Source of the DNA: Orthonyx spaldingii
Lineage: Eukaryota > Chordata > Aves > Passeriformes > Orthonychidae
Assembly: GCA_013397795.1 (NCBI GenBank)
Contig: VZTJ01001390.1
Span: forward strand, 338,441-402,440
DNA: 64,000 bases
Direction: 5' to 3'
Position numbers and translations under genes: made by a program. Positions 32,161 to 44,640 of this stretch are shown piece after piece (the stretch's first letter is position 1; the number at the start of each line of letters is the position of its first letter). Below the pieces are notes generated by a model. It had not been told where the DNA came from, ran no database searches, and saw nothing but the letters and a program-made list of their open reading frames with translations.

Positions 32161-34842
32161 GTGTAGAAGAGAAGACAATTCTCCTGATCCAAGTAGCTCC
32201 TCTGTAATTTTCCAGTCACTTTGGAAAGCTGGGCAGAAAAGCCACTGGAATAGCTCTGAGCCCAGGAATTCCAGGCCAGCCAGGGATACTCCAGCTTCTC
32301 CAGTTCATTCCTCTAACCAGAGGCTGCTTTCCAGAATATGAAACTTCTGCCCTTGGACTACTTATAGGTTCTACAAAGTTCAACTTCTAGGTACTACTGT
32401 CAAGGTTCTATAAACTTCCAGAAACGGAACTGATTCCTGGAAACTTCCCTCATGGCAAACTCACTGTCCACACCCCACTGGCTCCATCCTTCAGTGAATG
32501 AAAGCATTTCCATGCAAGGGAATGGGAATGGGTGGAACATTCCCAAGTGTGCCCAGCCCCACCAGCATGAGTGTGGTGGAGGAGCCGTGTCCCAGCACAT
32601 TCCTGGGATTTGCACGGGCCGAAGGCAGTGCCTGGATGTCAGTGCCGTGACACTCCTGGAGCTGGGAGCCTGGGGCTGGAGCACCAGGCTCTGGCCTGAG
32701 TCAGCAGCGCTCCAAAGCTCCAAGGCAGCCAGCAGAGCCTGGGTGTGATGGCAGTAATGAACAGAGCGGCTCCAAATTAAAATCAAGCTAATGCAGAGGG
32801 CAGGGACCTCAGCTGTCACTCTGCCGCGTCTCCGCGGAGCCGCTCAGACTCTGCTGAGCTCACAACTCTGCCTTCCGTGACCCTGGGGGGCCGAGGCTGC
32901 TGTGCCATTCTAATGATGCTCCCGAGGGGAGCGGGGTGAAGGGCTTGGGGAAGGAGGGCTCGAGGGCAGCCACCTTTACTTAATGCACCATGACAGTGCA
33001 TAACTAACGCTCTTTATCTCTCCGCTTTTTGCTGAGAGGTGGCAGTTCCAGCGCGGGGCTGATGAAGTCTGTCCCAATCTTCCCAATGACAATGCTTAAC
33101 TTCTGTCTCACTCCTGACTCTTCCCCGTCACTACTTTCCTTTGGAGGTGAGTGTTTTGTCCTTAAACAAGAGACTAAGCTGGGAGTCCTTGCTAATATTG
33201 GTTCTTTCCTGCTCCTTGACAAGGACGAGGAAATCTCTCCCACCCCAGAGGTATCCTGCCCCTCCACACATCCACCTTCCCAAAAGTTAGGAGATTTTCA
33301 TCATGGGAGTGGGAACACAAATTGAAACTTCCTTGTGCTTCCCTTGAAGGTCTTCTCCAAGCAGAGCAAAAGCGGGGCAGGAGGCCAGTCTTGTGTCCAG
33401 GTCACCTCTCACAGCTGCGGCTTTGATTTGAAAATGCACTCAGAAAGCTGGGGAAGGAGCGTTTGTCAGGAGAGTGCTTTGGAGGAGGAGAGCTTTGTGT
33501 CTTGGAAGCCATAAAACCACTTCTGGGAGCTGCGTTTCACTCCTTAAGAGGTTTTGTGTCTAATTGAGGATTCAGTGAAGGCTCTTGCGGGCTGAGAAAA
33601 CAGAGCTGGGACACACATGCAGGGGGATGACCGGGGTGGGAAGAAATCCACTAAGGACCCCAAGTGTGAAAACTGCTGGGTTGTGACCCCAGGTGTTTTC
33701 CTCCTCAGGAATGCCTGCCACGGTGCTGTGTCCTTCTCTCCAAGGGCAAGAGTGGAAAGTGCTAATTGTCCTTGCTGTTTGTTCAGATGGTTAAATGCCA
33801 GTAACTCCCATCAGGTTCTCCAGGCAGTCACTGGTGTGGAGCTCGCTGGCTCCCCTGGGCTCACTGGGCACCTTTCCCCTTCCAGAGCGGAACAGGGATG
33901 CAGCAAAGATGAGCTTTCATCTCGCTGAAATGCTTCACCCTGAGCCTCCCTCCTGGCACGGAGAAGTGGGAAGACCTTAACTGCACTTCCTGCATTTCCC
34001 ACATGCGTTTCCCATTGCACGTGGTATGGGGACAATGCTGAGGCTGGAATCGCTGCGGGGCTGGAGTGGGGCTTGCTGGGGGAGCTGTGGGGTGGAGGGG
34101 CAGAGCTCCTGCCCCAGCTCAAAATGGGAATCCACTCAATCCCAACAGAGCAGGAGGGCAGGTGCTGTGGTGCCAAACTGAGCTGCTCCTAAGGAATGCA
34201 GAACTCAGGAATGCTGTCCTGACACCCCTTCCAGCCCTCCTCCCAGCCCAGCAGCCCCTGCACGGCTCAGCTGCCCCTGTCCCTCCGGGCTTTACCCTCC
34301 CCTGCCCACATCTCACTGAGACAGGAGGGGAACTGGAACTCAGGGACCTGGCAAGTGGCACCTCGGAGGCCTCGGCATCCATCGATCCGTCAGGAACCTG
34401 AGCACAGGGCATCTGCTGACTCGGGGAAACAGCCCGGTGATAAATTGGATCAGAAAAACCACAGGATATTGGCACTTGGGGATGCAGGAGAGCAGGGACT
34501 GTGCTGAGGGAGAAGGGGCAAAATAAATGGCTCCTGCTCGGAGGCCTGGGAATGCTGCCTGTGCAGCACGTGCTGTCCAGCTTGGACAGGGAGATGGAAA
34601 GTGTCTCTGGGCCGTGTCCTGAGGTTGGGGCTGTGGCCTCTGGCTGGGCTCTGCAGGGCCCCTGCACCTGGTGCCTCTTCCAGGGATGCTGCTGGTAAAT
34701 GGGGCTGGTTCCTGCAGAGGACCAGGCGGAGAGTGACATGACTGATAAGCGACTGTGAAATCCCTGAGCTGTGTCAAATGATTGCTCCCCCCTGCCTGGA
34801 GGAAGAAGGGAGGGAAAAGGCTTCTGAAACAAACTTTCTTCC
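32161..34842. other. non-coding stretch without dispersed repeats
   Basis: About 2.7 kb with no CR1 or LTR. There is a CpG-containing patch at 32820-32900 (CTGCCGCGTCTCCGCGGAGC, which includes a CCGCGG palindrome) and AT-rich words near 32750-32800 (CCAAATTAAAATCAAGC). No exon can be supported. Confidence 0.6.
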
Positions 34843-35130
34843 ACAGACTCATAGGATAGGCTGAGCTGGAAGGGACCCACAGGATCATCCAGTCCAGCTC
34901 CTGGCCCTGCACAGACCCCCCAACACTCCCACCCTGTGCATCCCTGGCAGCGCTGTCCAAACACTCCTGGAGCTCTGGCAGCCTCGGGGCCGTGCCCATT
35001 CCCTGGGGAGCCTGGGCAGTGCCCAGCACCCTCTGGGGAAGAACCTTTCCCTGACATCCAACCTAAACCCCCCCTGGCACAGCTCCAGCCCTTCCCTGGT
35101 CCTAACTCTGTGCTCTGTGCCTCAGAGGTC
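34843..35130 (-). mobile_element. CR1 LINE 3' fragment, less decayed subfamily
   Basis: GACTCATAGGATAGGCTGAG and GGAAGGGACCCACAGGATCA give the antisense tail. GCACAGACCCCCCAACACTC, GCCTCGGGGCCGTGCCCATT and GAACCTTTCCCTGACATCC follow. The same subfamily recurs at 48171 with very similar sequence. The 342-codon minus-strand frame 34119-35147, the longest in the window, runs through this non-coding 3' end and is not a gene. Confidence 0.92.
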
Positions 35131-37977
35131 CTGCAGCACTGCAGCACCCAGTGAGGAACTTTGCTGGCGGGCAGGGCCAGGCTCAGGCTTCTCCTCTGAG
35201 AGGAGAGAGCTCAGGGGGGAGGATTGAGTCATGCAACAGCGCCTAAGCTGCTTCCCAAGTCCTTAAAGCACAGCTTAAGGCAGTGAAGCGATCCCAGCAG
35301 CACGAGGAGGAGTTCCTGACAAACAGGGAGGCTGGTGGGGGACCCAGGAGCTGGGGGCATGGCAAGGGGAGCAGCTGGAGCCAGGTGAGCTCACACTTGC
35401 TGCTGCCCAGAAAGAGAGGGATGGGGATGTGGGTGGGTGGGGAAGGCAGAAAGGGTTAAATGCATGTCCTGCTGTGGGAATGAGCCCCACACACGTGGCT
35501 GCCTCCGCACAGTGATCCAGAGGAGCCGAGGATGGGATGTTCATCAGGAGACTCAGTGGAGCTGAAACACCTCCCGCACACGCAGTAGCTGCAGGAACAC
35601 TCAGCATCTGCCACTCTCCGCCAGGAAGGGATTTCCATGCCAGGTCCTGCTCCTCTGGAGACCGTGGGAGAGGGCAGGGAAAGAGCTGCTGCTGGGACTC
35701 GTGTGCCGCTGGGATGTGCTTTTGGAGGAGGATGGAGACAAATGGCATCACCGACAGCTTGTGTGACATGGCAGCCAGAAAAGCCAGGAACAGCTGGCGC
35801 TGCATAACGCCTTTGGAAGGTCTGGATCTACGGAGCTGTGTGGAAATAAACTACCAAGCTGTCAACAGCTCCCCCACCCTTCCCAAAGCACGGGAGAGGA
35901 GGAAATGGGTTCAACCCCTGCTCCTCCCAGAGGTGGGAAATGGATTCTGAGCCAGGGCTGGGGACGATGGGCTCCTGCAGCACTGATCACTTGGAACATC
36001 TCAATTGTCACGGCTGCTTTGAAAGGAAATCTGGGACTGGAGGAGTACAGACAACACCGAGACCGTGTTGGAACCATGAAATGCCTGGGGAGATCCGAAG
36101 GGAACAGCACAGCATTTAAGTGTGTAACTCTATCCGGAAGAGTTGATTAAAATGTCACAAACTCCTGGAAAAACCAGGGCTTTCTGCTGGCCCCTCATGC
36201 TAGGAACTGATTTGGGAAAGTGGGGTTTGCAAAGAGGCACCTCCTGGAGAAACTCGGTGAGAAACCGGGTCATGAACCGGCCTGAACGAGGCTCCAAGGA
36301 GCAGTAGCTGTGTCCCTAAGAAGCAGAGGGCTGGCGGAGCAACCAGGCTGGCTCTGGGCTGCCACCACACACTTAGGACACGTGCTCAGACCTCTCCCCA
36401 GCTCCTGCGACCACCCAAACCCCATTGCTGAGCTCCAACAAGCCTTTCCTGCAGCACTTCTCTAACTGTGCACAGGCTTTGTGGGCTTTCTGGGCCTTGA
36501 GTGTTGGAACTTCCCAGCAGCTTGGACTAACTCAGGACCACATCCACGAAGCAAATTCCTCCCCTGGCTGCTCAGCGTGTGAGTTGAGGGTTAGGAAACT
36601 TGCTTGCAGCTTGAGGTCTGTGGTGGAAAACTCTCTCTGGCAAAGGTTCAAAGCAGAGGTCATTAAGATGCAAGACACCTTCCCCTGGGGAATGAGTTTG
36701 CTAATTAAAAGTGCATTAATAAATCCAACGTTTCAGGCACAGACACAGTGAAGGAGCAGTCAGGAGTTATTAAGCAGAGTGAGGAGGCAGGACCAGACGA
36801 GTCCAAGTCCTGAGCCCTTGGCACAGGCCTTGCCTGGAGGAAGTCACTGAGGTGGATTGTGCTGTTGGGTTGGGAAGGGAAGAGATCACACATGGACAGA
36901 GCTCTGTTTGTCTCCAGCCCCGTGAGGGGCCATGGCTATGGATGAGAGCTGGGAAACGGCCTGAGGTGCCCAGCAGCTGACACCTGTGACTTGCCACCCT
37001 TGCTGGTGCCTGAATGACCCAAGCAGCCCCAAGTGACTGGGGGTTCCCTCCAAAAGCTGCTCAGATGGAGCTGCTCAGAGGTTCTCCCCAGCATGGCAGC
37101 GCTTTCTGCATGGTACCAAGCCCTGGTCCTCCTTCCCCTGTGTGGATTTTGGCATCCCAGCCTCCCCTTGTCCCTGGAAGGGCTCTCTGAGCACCCAGAC
37201 ACGTCGGGCAGGCGGGGGAGCGGTGCGAGCCCATGGGAGGTTAAACGGTGCCGCTGTCCCCTGGGTTAATGATGTCCCAGATGATGCCAGCAGAACATTA
37301 TTTACTGAGGACACCAGGCAGGCAATCGCTCTCCAGGAGCAGGTGATAAATCTTGTTGCATCCCAGCGATCCCATCACTGTTCCTCACAGCGGGAGCAGC
37401 GGGGGCTGGGCCTGCGGCAGGGGCACGGGGATGGATTTTGCTGTTGTTAAAGCAGAAGGACACGTTGGCAAACCAAACACTGGGTTCTGCCGGGTTCTTT
37501 CAGGAACAAACGTTAGGGAGGCTGACCACGGGGTGCTGGTGTCATCGGGGGGACTTCAGCCAGACCAGCCGAGTGGTCACCTCCTGGTGGCATGGACAGA
37601 CTTCCAAGGAAAGACGCAGTCCCACAAGGACACATTTCCTCAGCTCACAGCCACCTTTTCTGCCTGCACTGGGAGCTCTTCTCCTGGAAAGTCTGTGGGG
37701 TCTGGCTGGTCAGGAGACTCCCCCAGCTTCTTGCCCACTCCCAGTGATCCAGGCGTACTTTGCATCCATAAATTATCAGCCTACCCCTCCTCAGTGTAAA
37801 AGTTGTTCTAAAAAGGCATTTGTCAGGCTCAACTGCTACCGGAGAGATTCGCCAGCAATTAATGCTTTCCATTAAAATCTCCACATGCCAGGAGCAGAGA
37901 GGGGCTCATTTATGGCAGTGGGCTGCCTCCCTTCTCCACCTTCTGCTCTCCACGGAGCACTGCTGGAGAGCTGCATG
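35131..37977. other. non-coding stretch
   Basis: No dispersed repeat or supported exon over about 2.8 kb. Two AT-rich repeat-free spots stand out: 36655-36745 (GTTTGCTAATTAAAAGTGC, ATTAATAAATCC) and 37745-37890, listed separately. Confidence 0.6.
37745..37890. promoter_or_regulatory. candidate conserved non-coding element
   Basis: CATCCATAAATTATCAGCC, GTTCTAAAAAGGCATTTGTC, CAGCAATTAATGCTTTCC and ATTAAAATCTCC are packed into about 145 bp without repeats. TAAT cores are frequent. A frame crosses it but has no known domain. Confidence 0.28.
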
Positions 37978-38066
37978 GAATCATCAGGGTTGGAAAAGCC
38001 CTCCAAGGTCATGGAGTCCATCCATTAACCCACGCCCACCACTAACACATGCCCCCCAGCATCACG
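37978..38066 (-). mobile_element. CR1 LINE 3' terminal fragment, other subfamily
   Basis: AATCATCAGGGTTGGAAAAG, CCCTCCAAGGTCATGGAGTC and CCATTAACCCACGCCCACC match the CR1 subfamily whose tail reads GGTTGGAAAAGACC and whose body has CCACTAAACCATGTCCC. Only about 90 bp survive. The copy at 46735 is of the same type. Confidence 0.83.
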
Positions 38067-38599
38067 TCTCTGCAGAAGTGAGGGGATTATTCCCATGCTG
38101 GAATGTCACCGAGGGATGTGCTTGAGGCTCCTTGAACTGAGTGACGGGAGCATTCACAGAGCAGAGGCCAGGGATAAGGGGAAACACAGGCTCCATGATC
38201 CATAATTGTGCCAAGAAGTCGAAACTGATGTTCCGGAGCGGCTCCGTTCTCTTTGAAAATGTCAAAACTCTTCCCTCAGTCTGTCCCCAACCATCATCTT
38301 TTGCAGGAAGATGTGACCTTGTCCTTCTTGGGAAGAGTCTTCTTGGCTGGTCAGGGAAGATATGTTCCTGTCTTGTCAACCTCCTCAAGCACTTCAGAGT
38401 GGGAATGGCCATCAATAAATGGATTTCTCTTGGCTCTCGCCCTGCCCGGTTTAATTCTTGGATAATTTACTGTGCCATTTCCTGACGCGCTGCTGAAATG
38501 CACAGCAGGGAGCTGGCAAGAGAGGAGCCAGAGCTCGTCTGAGGAGATGGGGGTCACGTCCTGGTGGAGGAGGGGATGTCCCAGCGTGTCACCGAGTGC

Positions 38600-38770
38600 C
38601 ACCAACGTGGTGTCCAGAGAGGGTTGCTGTTAATTGAATTGAAGAAGACAAATGGCCGTGAGCTCCGTCTCCAAAGGACAATAACTGCACTGATAATGAA
38701 GCTGAACTCCCTAATCCCGATCCCGGGGATCTGTGAAGTTATGTAATTGATAGAATATCATTAAGAAAGA
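38600..38770. promoter_or_regulatory. candidate conserved non-coding element
   Basis: The interval has dense TAAT/ATTA words: GCTGTTAATTGAATTGAAG, GGACAATAACTGC, ACTGATAATGAAGC, CCCTAATCCCGATCC and TTATGTAATTGATAG. CCTAATCCCGATCC resembles bicoid-type (TAATCC) homeodomain sites. It is free of repeats and frames. The call is inference only. Confidence 0.33.
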
Positions 38771-39433
38771 GGAAAATGTCCAAATACAGGTGGGGGTGGG
38801 GAAAGGGAGTCGTTTACAGAATTTGCTGAGACCTGATGTTTACAGCCAAACTTCAGAGCCAGCTTTTCTGAAGCACGGAGACCTTGAAGTCCCATTTTTC
38901 ATCCTCCTTCCCTGTTTTTTTTAAGGCCAAATTACATTCCAGGCAATGATTGTAGTGACATTACGCTCAAGTGATCAAAAACTGTTTTGCTGCACCAATG
39001 TCAGCTGTGAAAGGGACAAGTGCCTGTGATGAATGTTTGATATGTGCCCATCTTCCCGGAGATGTATCCCGGGAGGAAGGCAGACCACAACCACATCAGC
39101 TCAGCGCTCCCCTGGCATTTCCATGGCCTCTGGAGCTGCATTTCTCAAAGAGCTCCAGGCCAGCTTTGCAGGGGGGGATCACACCTGATGCTGCTTTGAT
39201 TAGCAGCCTTTGGCTGTGGGGCAGAGGAGCTTTCCTGGGAGAAAACACCCATTTGTCATCACTGAGCCTTTCTGCAGGTGCTGAGCAGCCTCAGTTGGGA
39301 AAAAGGCTCTCTGTTATCCAGGCTGGAACAATGGCTCCACGCAAACCATGGTGGCATCCCATGTGCTGCCCTTTGGCCACCAGTGCCACAGCCCCCAGAG
39401 CAAGGAGAGTGAACCAGGGGCATCTGGGAGCTG

Positions 39434-39473
39434 CAGAATGGTGAGAAATTGATACAGAATGGTGAGAAATTGA
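39434..39473. repeat. 19-bp direct repeat, 21-bp period
   Basis: CAGAATGGTGAGAAATTGA occurs at 39434-39452 and again at 39455-39473, followed by a third partial GAGAAAT. The copies are identical. Confidence 0.9.
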
Positions 39474-39528
39474 GAAATCAATACCTTGGTGGATGTTGAT
39501 GCCATGAATTCCATTTGCAGAATAATGT

Positions 39529-39665
39529 CACAGAATCCCTGGGTGGTTTGGGGTGGAAGGGGACTTTAACATCACTTCATTTCACATCTGCCATGGGCAG
39601 GGACACCTTCCACTAGGCCAGGTTGCTCCAAGCCCTGTCCAGCCTGGCCTGGAACACTTCCACCC
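39529..39665 (-). mobile_element. CR1 LINE 3' terminal fragment
   Basis: CACAGAATCCCTGGGTGG, TTGGGGTGGAAGGGGACTTT, CCATGGGCAGGGACACCTTC and CACTAGGCCAGGTTGCTCC appear in antisense order. It stops after CTGGAACACTTCCACCC. Confidence 0.9.
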
Positions 39666-42600
39666 TTCCACATTCCCTCTGCTCATCCACCACCCCTTGC
39701 GGGTCCTTGGGAGCATTCCTGGAGCTCAGAGGTGCAGCAGGAAGCACGGGTTGGTCCAAGGAAAAGCCTTCCCCCCCTGCTGAAGGTGAAACACAGGTAA
39801 ATCTGCTTCCCTGGAAGCAGGACCATGGCTACTATCCCAGAAACCCTGTGCAGTTTTCCATAACAATTTCGGCCTCATAACTGCATGCTCTCCTCTAACA
39901 CCACCTAAGTGATTTCCCCCTAGGCAAGAAGGTTAAGTCATAGGAAACAATTTCTATTTTTAATAACATTTTTGCTAAATATCCTGTCCCTGACTTTCCC
40001 CAGAGGCTCCGAATCCATCTGCAGTAAGGGGGCTTTCAAAGGGCTTTAATAATAAATATAATACCACCATTCTTTTATGCTTGTAACTATTCATGCTTGA
40101 CTGAATTCCCTGATCTTTTTATGGGGCTGTTGAAATATATTGTGCAAGTCAAGGGCAGGCCTGGATTTAAGCTTCTTGTGCTCCCCTGCTTTAATTCCTT
40201 TTATCTGCAGGTAACAGTCTGGGTAATGCTGTCCTGGTGTTCCATGTTATCCATGCACAATAGGAGCCACGTCCATGTTCAACCCTGCTGTCCCCAGGGT
40301 GGGGAGAACCCTGTTTCCCGAGAAAAATGCAAAATAATCCTGAGTAACTTCTCCTTTATGTCCCCATTTATGTCCTGCTAATGTTCCCTCCACATTCCTT
40401 ATTTTTACTCCCAGACACCAAACCTCTCAGGGATCCTTTACCTTCCCCCTCTGACACTGCTTTGGAGACCCCTCAGGAAGCAAAGCTCCCCTCTCCAAAG
40501 CTGTCAGGGATGAGTTGCCCTCACCTGGGACCCCCACACACCCACGCATCCTCACCCACCGCCCCAGCAGCTCCATTTAACCAGGCCTGAGCTGTGCTCG
40601 AGGAGTTCCTGTGTCCTCCTCTCCCATCTGCTCTTCCAGGACCTCTGTAGCTCCTTTCCTTGGGCATTTTTTCCCCTCTGAGCTGTTGGTTTCTCTCTCT
40701 CTGACCCTTTTCACCTCAGAGCTTTCTCCTGCTGCCCAGCCAGGCTTGTGCTGTGCCCTGGCCATGTCTTTGCTCAGCTTTTCCACCTGTCTGAGTGTTC
40801 CGGAGCCAGGGAAGCCCTTGGCTCTGCAGCAGAGCGGAGGGAGTTTGCCCCTGAGCATGCCAGGAAGAATGATGGGCATTTCTGAACTAATTTGCTGTAA
40901 ACAATGATCCATAATAGGTCACTTGTCTGTTCAGCAACTCAGCAATTAAATCCATCAGAGCTGTGGATGTAATTGGGCTGCTGGCAATTAGCACTGGAGG
41001 AGCCGGAGGGCCCCTCCAGTGATTTCCATCCTGCTGTTTTGGGGGTTTTTTGGGCTGAGCTCTTTGAGTCCAGGATTCCCTGTGCCTCACCCAAGGGTAT
41101 GGAGAACCCAAGGATTTGAGGTCTGAAGGCCCCTGGGTACAGAGAAGGGCCAGGTAACCCTCCTGACAGGGAATATTCCTGCAGCAAGGGTGACCCAGGG
41201 CTGACTCCCACTTATCCCTGCAGTCTGTCTGCTACATTAAAGCAAAGCTCAGCAGGAATCTCCTTTGTCCTGCCAGCAGGGAAGAACCAGTTTTGCTCGT
41301 GCCTTTGGTTTCATGACATGGAATAAGTAGAGTCTCTTCCAGTAAAAAAGAAAGAAGAAACTCATTAGGAAAAAAAAAATCCCTCAGATTCCCAAAAGCT
41401 GGGACTAAGCAGCAAAAGAAGCTCTGGAATGAGATTGTTTCTGATCCTAGGTCAGGAAGCATGAAGGAACTCCTGGATTCCAAACTGCAGAGCAGAAACC
41501 TTGCCAAGATCAGCCTCTGCCTGCAGAGTTTGGATGGGGGCCAGCCCTGGAGTCTCCGGGGACAGAGTGGGAGGATTTCAGGAGTGGCTGGTGATAACAG
41601 AGGGTCTGAGAAGCCCAAATCAGTCACCTTGAAAATCAGGGACTTTCATGTCATTTCCAGTTGGACCATTAAATATCAAAACCCTTAAAACCATTCACCC
41701 TCTTCTGCCATGGCCTCCTCACCCAGCCTCCCCCTCTCCGTTGGGATAAACTGCTCCATCCCACAAGGATTGCCTCAGCTACCCTGGATTTCAGCCAGAT
41801 GTATCATTTCTATCTCTCACATTATTTTGCTTGGCTTTTGAACATCCAGGATCACTCCTGTGTCTGTAATTTTAACAGTGAGGACATGAAAGAGGGGATT
41901 TTTCTTTCACTTTTCAGGCCTTGCTGGAGCACAACAGTGGGAAATTTGACTTCCCTGTTGAAATGCAGTGATCCCTTCACCTGTAGGAGAACATTTCTGC
42001 AGCATCATCACAAAAATTCCCTAATATTCCTCCCCCACCCCAGTTAATTGTTTGGTGCTGCTGTTTCTGTGCACCTCAGAAGGGTCATTTTGCTGCAGAC
42101 ATTCTTTTAGGAGAAAAGCTGATGCTATTATGTTTAAAAAAATATTATTTTTAAGGGATCAACCCACCCAAATCTGACTCTCCATAGAAATCCCAGGTGC
42201 AAAATCAGCATGACAGGAGCTGGCAGGATTTAAGCAGAGAAGCACAAAACCTCTTTTATTATTGAAAATCTTACTTTCAGGGTAGTAAAAGTGTTTGTCA
42301 TCAGTGGTGGACTGGTTTAAGGTCCTGTCTTTTCCCAACTGTCCTACCAAGATGGGCTTTACTGAAAAATAGATGAAAATGTAGAAAACCAAGGAATGGG
42401 ATGTGCTGTGGTTTTTAGTGGGGAAAAACTTTGCAGGTGCCTTGAATTTTTGATGGGAAATAAAGGCTCATTTTCTGGAGGGATGCAGTTGGAATATCAC
42501 ACAGCCCTGCATTGGTGCAGGCCAAGCTTGAGCTTCCATCAGGAGAGGAATTCAGCTCCTGGGCACTTCCAGCACTGTTCCAGGTGCAGGGTGGGATGAG

Positions 42601-42960
42601 GAGCAGCCAGAGGGTCCCCAAGGCCTCAGGTTTGGAAAGAACTACTTCCCCCCCAGGAGCTCCTCTTCATCCTCGCTCTCCAGACACATTCCCAAAGGAG
42701 ATGTCTCTTGGGGATATGGGATGTCTCTTCCAAGGGTGGCAGGGAATCCCCATACCTGGATGAAGCTGGGGAAGGGAGATGGAGAGAGCAGAAATCAGAG
42801 GCCCTCACCTTGGCTTGTGATGAGAGTGATAAAGACATGAGCTTGGAGCAGTCCCAATTGCCTACGGGGAAAAAATGGACATCTGCCAGCTCCTGCTCCA
42901 TCCTGTTGAGGTTTGGAATCCTTCTGTTATTTCTCTGATCTTAGGGAATTTTTGCCCATC
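39666..42960. other. non-coding stretch without dispersed repeats
   Basis: About 3.3 kb. The part 39930-40140 is AT-rich (TTCTATTTTTAATAACATT, TTTAATAATAAATATAATAC). An A run lies at about 41371-41380. No exon can be supported, although frames of 70-130 codons occur on both strands. Confidence 0.6.
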
Positions 42961-42961
42961 C
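42957..42961. repeat. probable target site duplication, left copy (CATCC)
   Basis: CATCC (42957-42961) recurs as 43688-43692, just outside the right end of the LTR. The exact left border is ambiguous by one base because the LTR's first T appears to be C. Confidence 0.55.
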
Positions 42962-43687
42962 GTTGCGAAGACACCATAACGACTGGGTGCTTAGGAGAAA
43001 CAATAGAAAGACCAGTCGAGTAAAAGAACTTGTAAGTAGCTATTCCCTTATTTGGACATTCCCTCTGGAAGGGGGCAGAGATCTCGTGACAGCTGGGCTG
43101 AGAAAAAGGAAGGGGAGCAGTAGCTCGCTCTTTTTGCCTCTCGGCATTCAGAAGAGAGGGAAGCTGCCGTTGCTTGTCACCCCTGTGGAGTTTTCCTGGC
43201 TCCTGCTCCCTTCCTGCCTCTCCCGGAGCCAGCCCCTGCCAGCCGTGGCTTGGGAGTCGGGCTGCCCTGCCCTGCCGGACCCCTGCTGCAGCTTCGGGGT
43301 TTCTGCCTACAAGAAGTCCAGGCTCCATCCCTGCTGGGGCCGCGCCTGCCATCACTGCCAGGGAGAGACAGCCGAGACCTGCGCTACAGCGCCCCCTGCA
43401 GCGGAGGAGGAGCCATCGCACCCGTCCTGCCCAACTGCTAACAGGGAGTGAGAAGAGACTGGACTGGGGGTTTGCTCTGGTCTTGTTTGTTGTGGTTGCC
43501 ATTGTTGTTGTTTGTCTGCCTTGATATATATATATTAGTAAAGAACTGTTATTCCTTTTCCCACAACATTGCCTGAAAGCCCCTTTAATTTCAAAATTAT
43601 ACTAATTCGGAGGGAAGGGGATTACATTTCCTATTCCAAGGGAGGCTCCTGCCTTCCTTAGCAGACACCTGTCTTCAAACTAGGACA
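42961..43687 (+). mobile_element. solo ERVL-type LTR, about 727 bp
   Basis: The 3' part, from GATATATATATATTAGTAAAG through CAAAATTATACTAATTCGG and GGAGGCTCCTGCCTTCCTTA to CTTCAAACTAGGACA, is the ending of a family of avian ERVL LTRs. The GC-rich middle (43190-43430) is U3/R-like. The element starts CGTTGCGAAG, probably TGTTGCGAAG with the first T mutated, and ends ACA. CATC or CATCC flanks both sides. There is no internal retroviral gene, so it is a solo LTR. Frames inside it, such as 42963-43451 plus and 42927-43502 minus, are not genes. Confidence 0.85.
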
Positions 43688-43692
43688 CATCC

Positions 43693-44199
43693 CATACGGG
43701 AAACTGTGTCCAAGGGAGAAAGGCAGGTGAGCAATGAGCTCCCACAGTGTGGAAATGGGGCTGAGCAGAGGCGGTGTCACAGCGGTGCCCGATGAAGCCG
43801 TCTCGCTGTGCTCATTAAAGGTGACTTCTCCCCCCTGGTGTCACCAGGGCTGGGGGACCAGTGGAGCAGGGAGGCCCCAGGGGTTCCTGGCAGCTCTTCA
43901 AAGCAGCAGCTCTGAGCTGTGGCCTCAGGCAGCTCTGGCAGGGGACGGGGACAGCAGATAAAGGAGCTCCTGGGCCCTGCTGGAGCTGCTCCGATGCTGA
44001 GCTGCACATCCTGCCTGGAATGAGGCGGTGCTGGCAGCTGGGGCTGCACTCAGGTGAGCCTGGGTACCTCTGCTGCTGCCCTGGCCCTGCCTCCTGCGTG
44101 TCCCCAACGTCCCCTGGCCACATCAGAAGCTGCTGCTCCTCCTTTAGCCCTGCAGGCACCACCATGGTCCTGAGCTCACTGCTGTTAGGAGCCTGGGAA
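43693..44199. other. non-coding spacer
   Basis: No feature recognised between the LTR and the next repeat. Confidence 0.55.
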
Positions 44200-44240
44200 C
44201 CATGGAACCACAGACTGGGAGCCATGGAACCACAGACTGG
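44200..44240. repeat. 22-bp tandem duplication at a CR1 tail
   Basis: CATGGAACCACAGACTGGG occurs at 44201 and, apart from its last G, again at 44223 with a 22-bp period. It overlaps the tail end of the minus CR1 copy, so it is probably a slipped duplication of the CR1 3' terminus. Confidence 0.8.
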
Positions 44241-44640
44241 TTTGGGATGGAAGGGGCCCTAAAGATCATCTTTTCATGGACAGGGACACCTCCCACTGTC
44301 CCAGGCTGCTCCAAGCCCCAGTGTCCAGCCTGGCCTTGGACACTGCCAGGGATCCAGGGGCAGCCACAGCTTCTCTGGGCACCCTGTGCCAGGGCCTCAC
44401 CACCCGCCCAGGGAACAATTCCTTCCCAATATCCCATCCATCCCTGCCCTCTGGCAGTGGGAAGCCATTCCCTGTGTCCTGTCCCTCCAGCCCTTATCTC
44501 CAGTCCCTCTCCAGTTCTCCTGGAGCCCCTTTAGGCACTGGAAGGGGCTCTGACTTCTCCCTGGAGCCTTCTCTTCTCCAGGCTGAGCACCCCCAGCTCC
44601 CCCAGCCTGGCTCCAGCCCTCAGAGCATTGTTGTGACTCG
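44217..44640 (-). mobile_element. CR1 LINE 3' fragment, about 425 bp
   Basis: GGTTTGGGATGGAAGGGGCC begins the copy. CCTTGGACACTGCCAGGGAT, GGGCACCCTGTGCCAGGGCC, TTCCTTCCCAATATCCC, CTGTGTCCTGTCCCTCCAGC and CTTCTCCAGGCTGAGCACCC follow, reaching well into the CR1 3' region. It is among the longest minus copies in the window. Confidence 0.93.

Larger units (their letters stand above)
38067..39528. other. non-coding stretch
   Basis: No gene or dispersed repeat. A candidate regulatory interval (38600-38770) and a short 21-bp-period repeat (39434-39473) are listed separately. Confidence 0.6.

Noticed and set aside
34119..35147. Longest open frame in the window, 342 codons, minus strand
   Set aside because: Its start region is the non-coding 3' end of a CR1 copy and the rest is unique DNA with no known domain. 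Length alone is expected from GC-rich stop-poor sequence.
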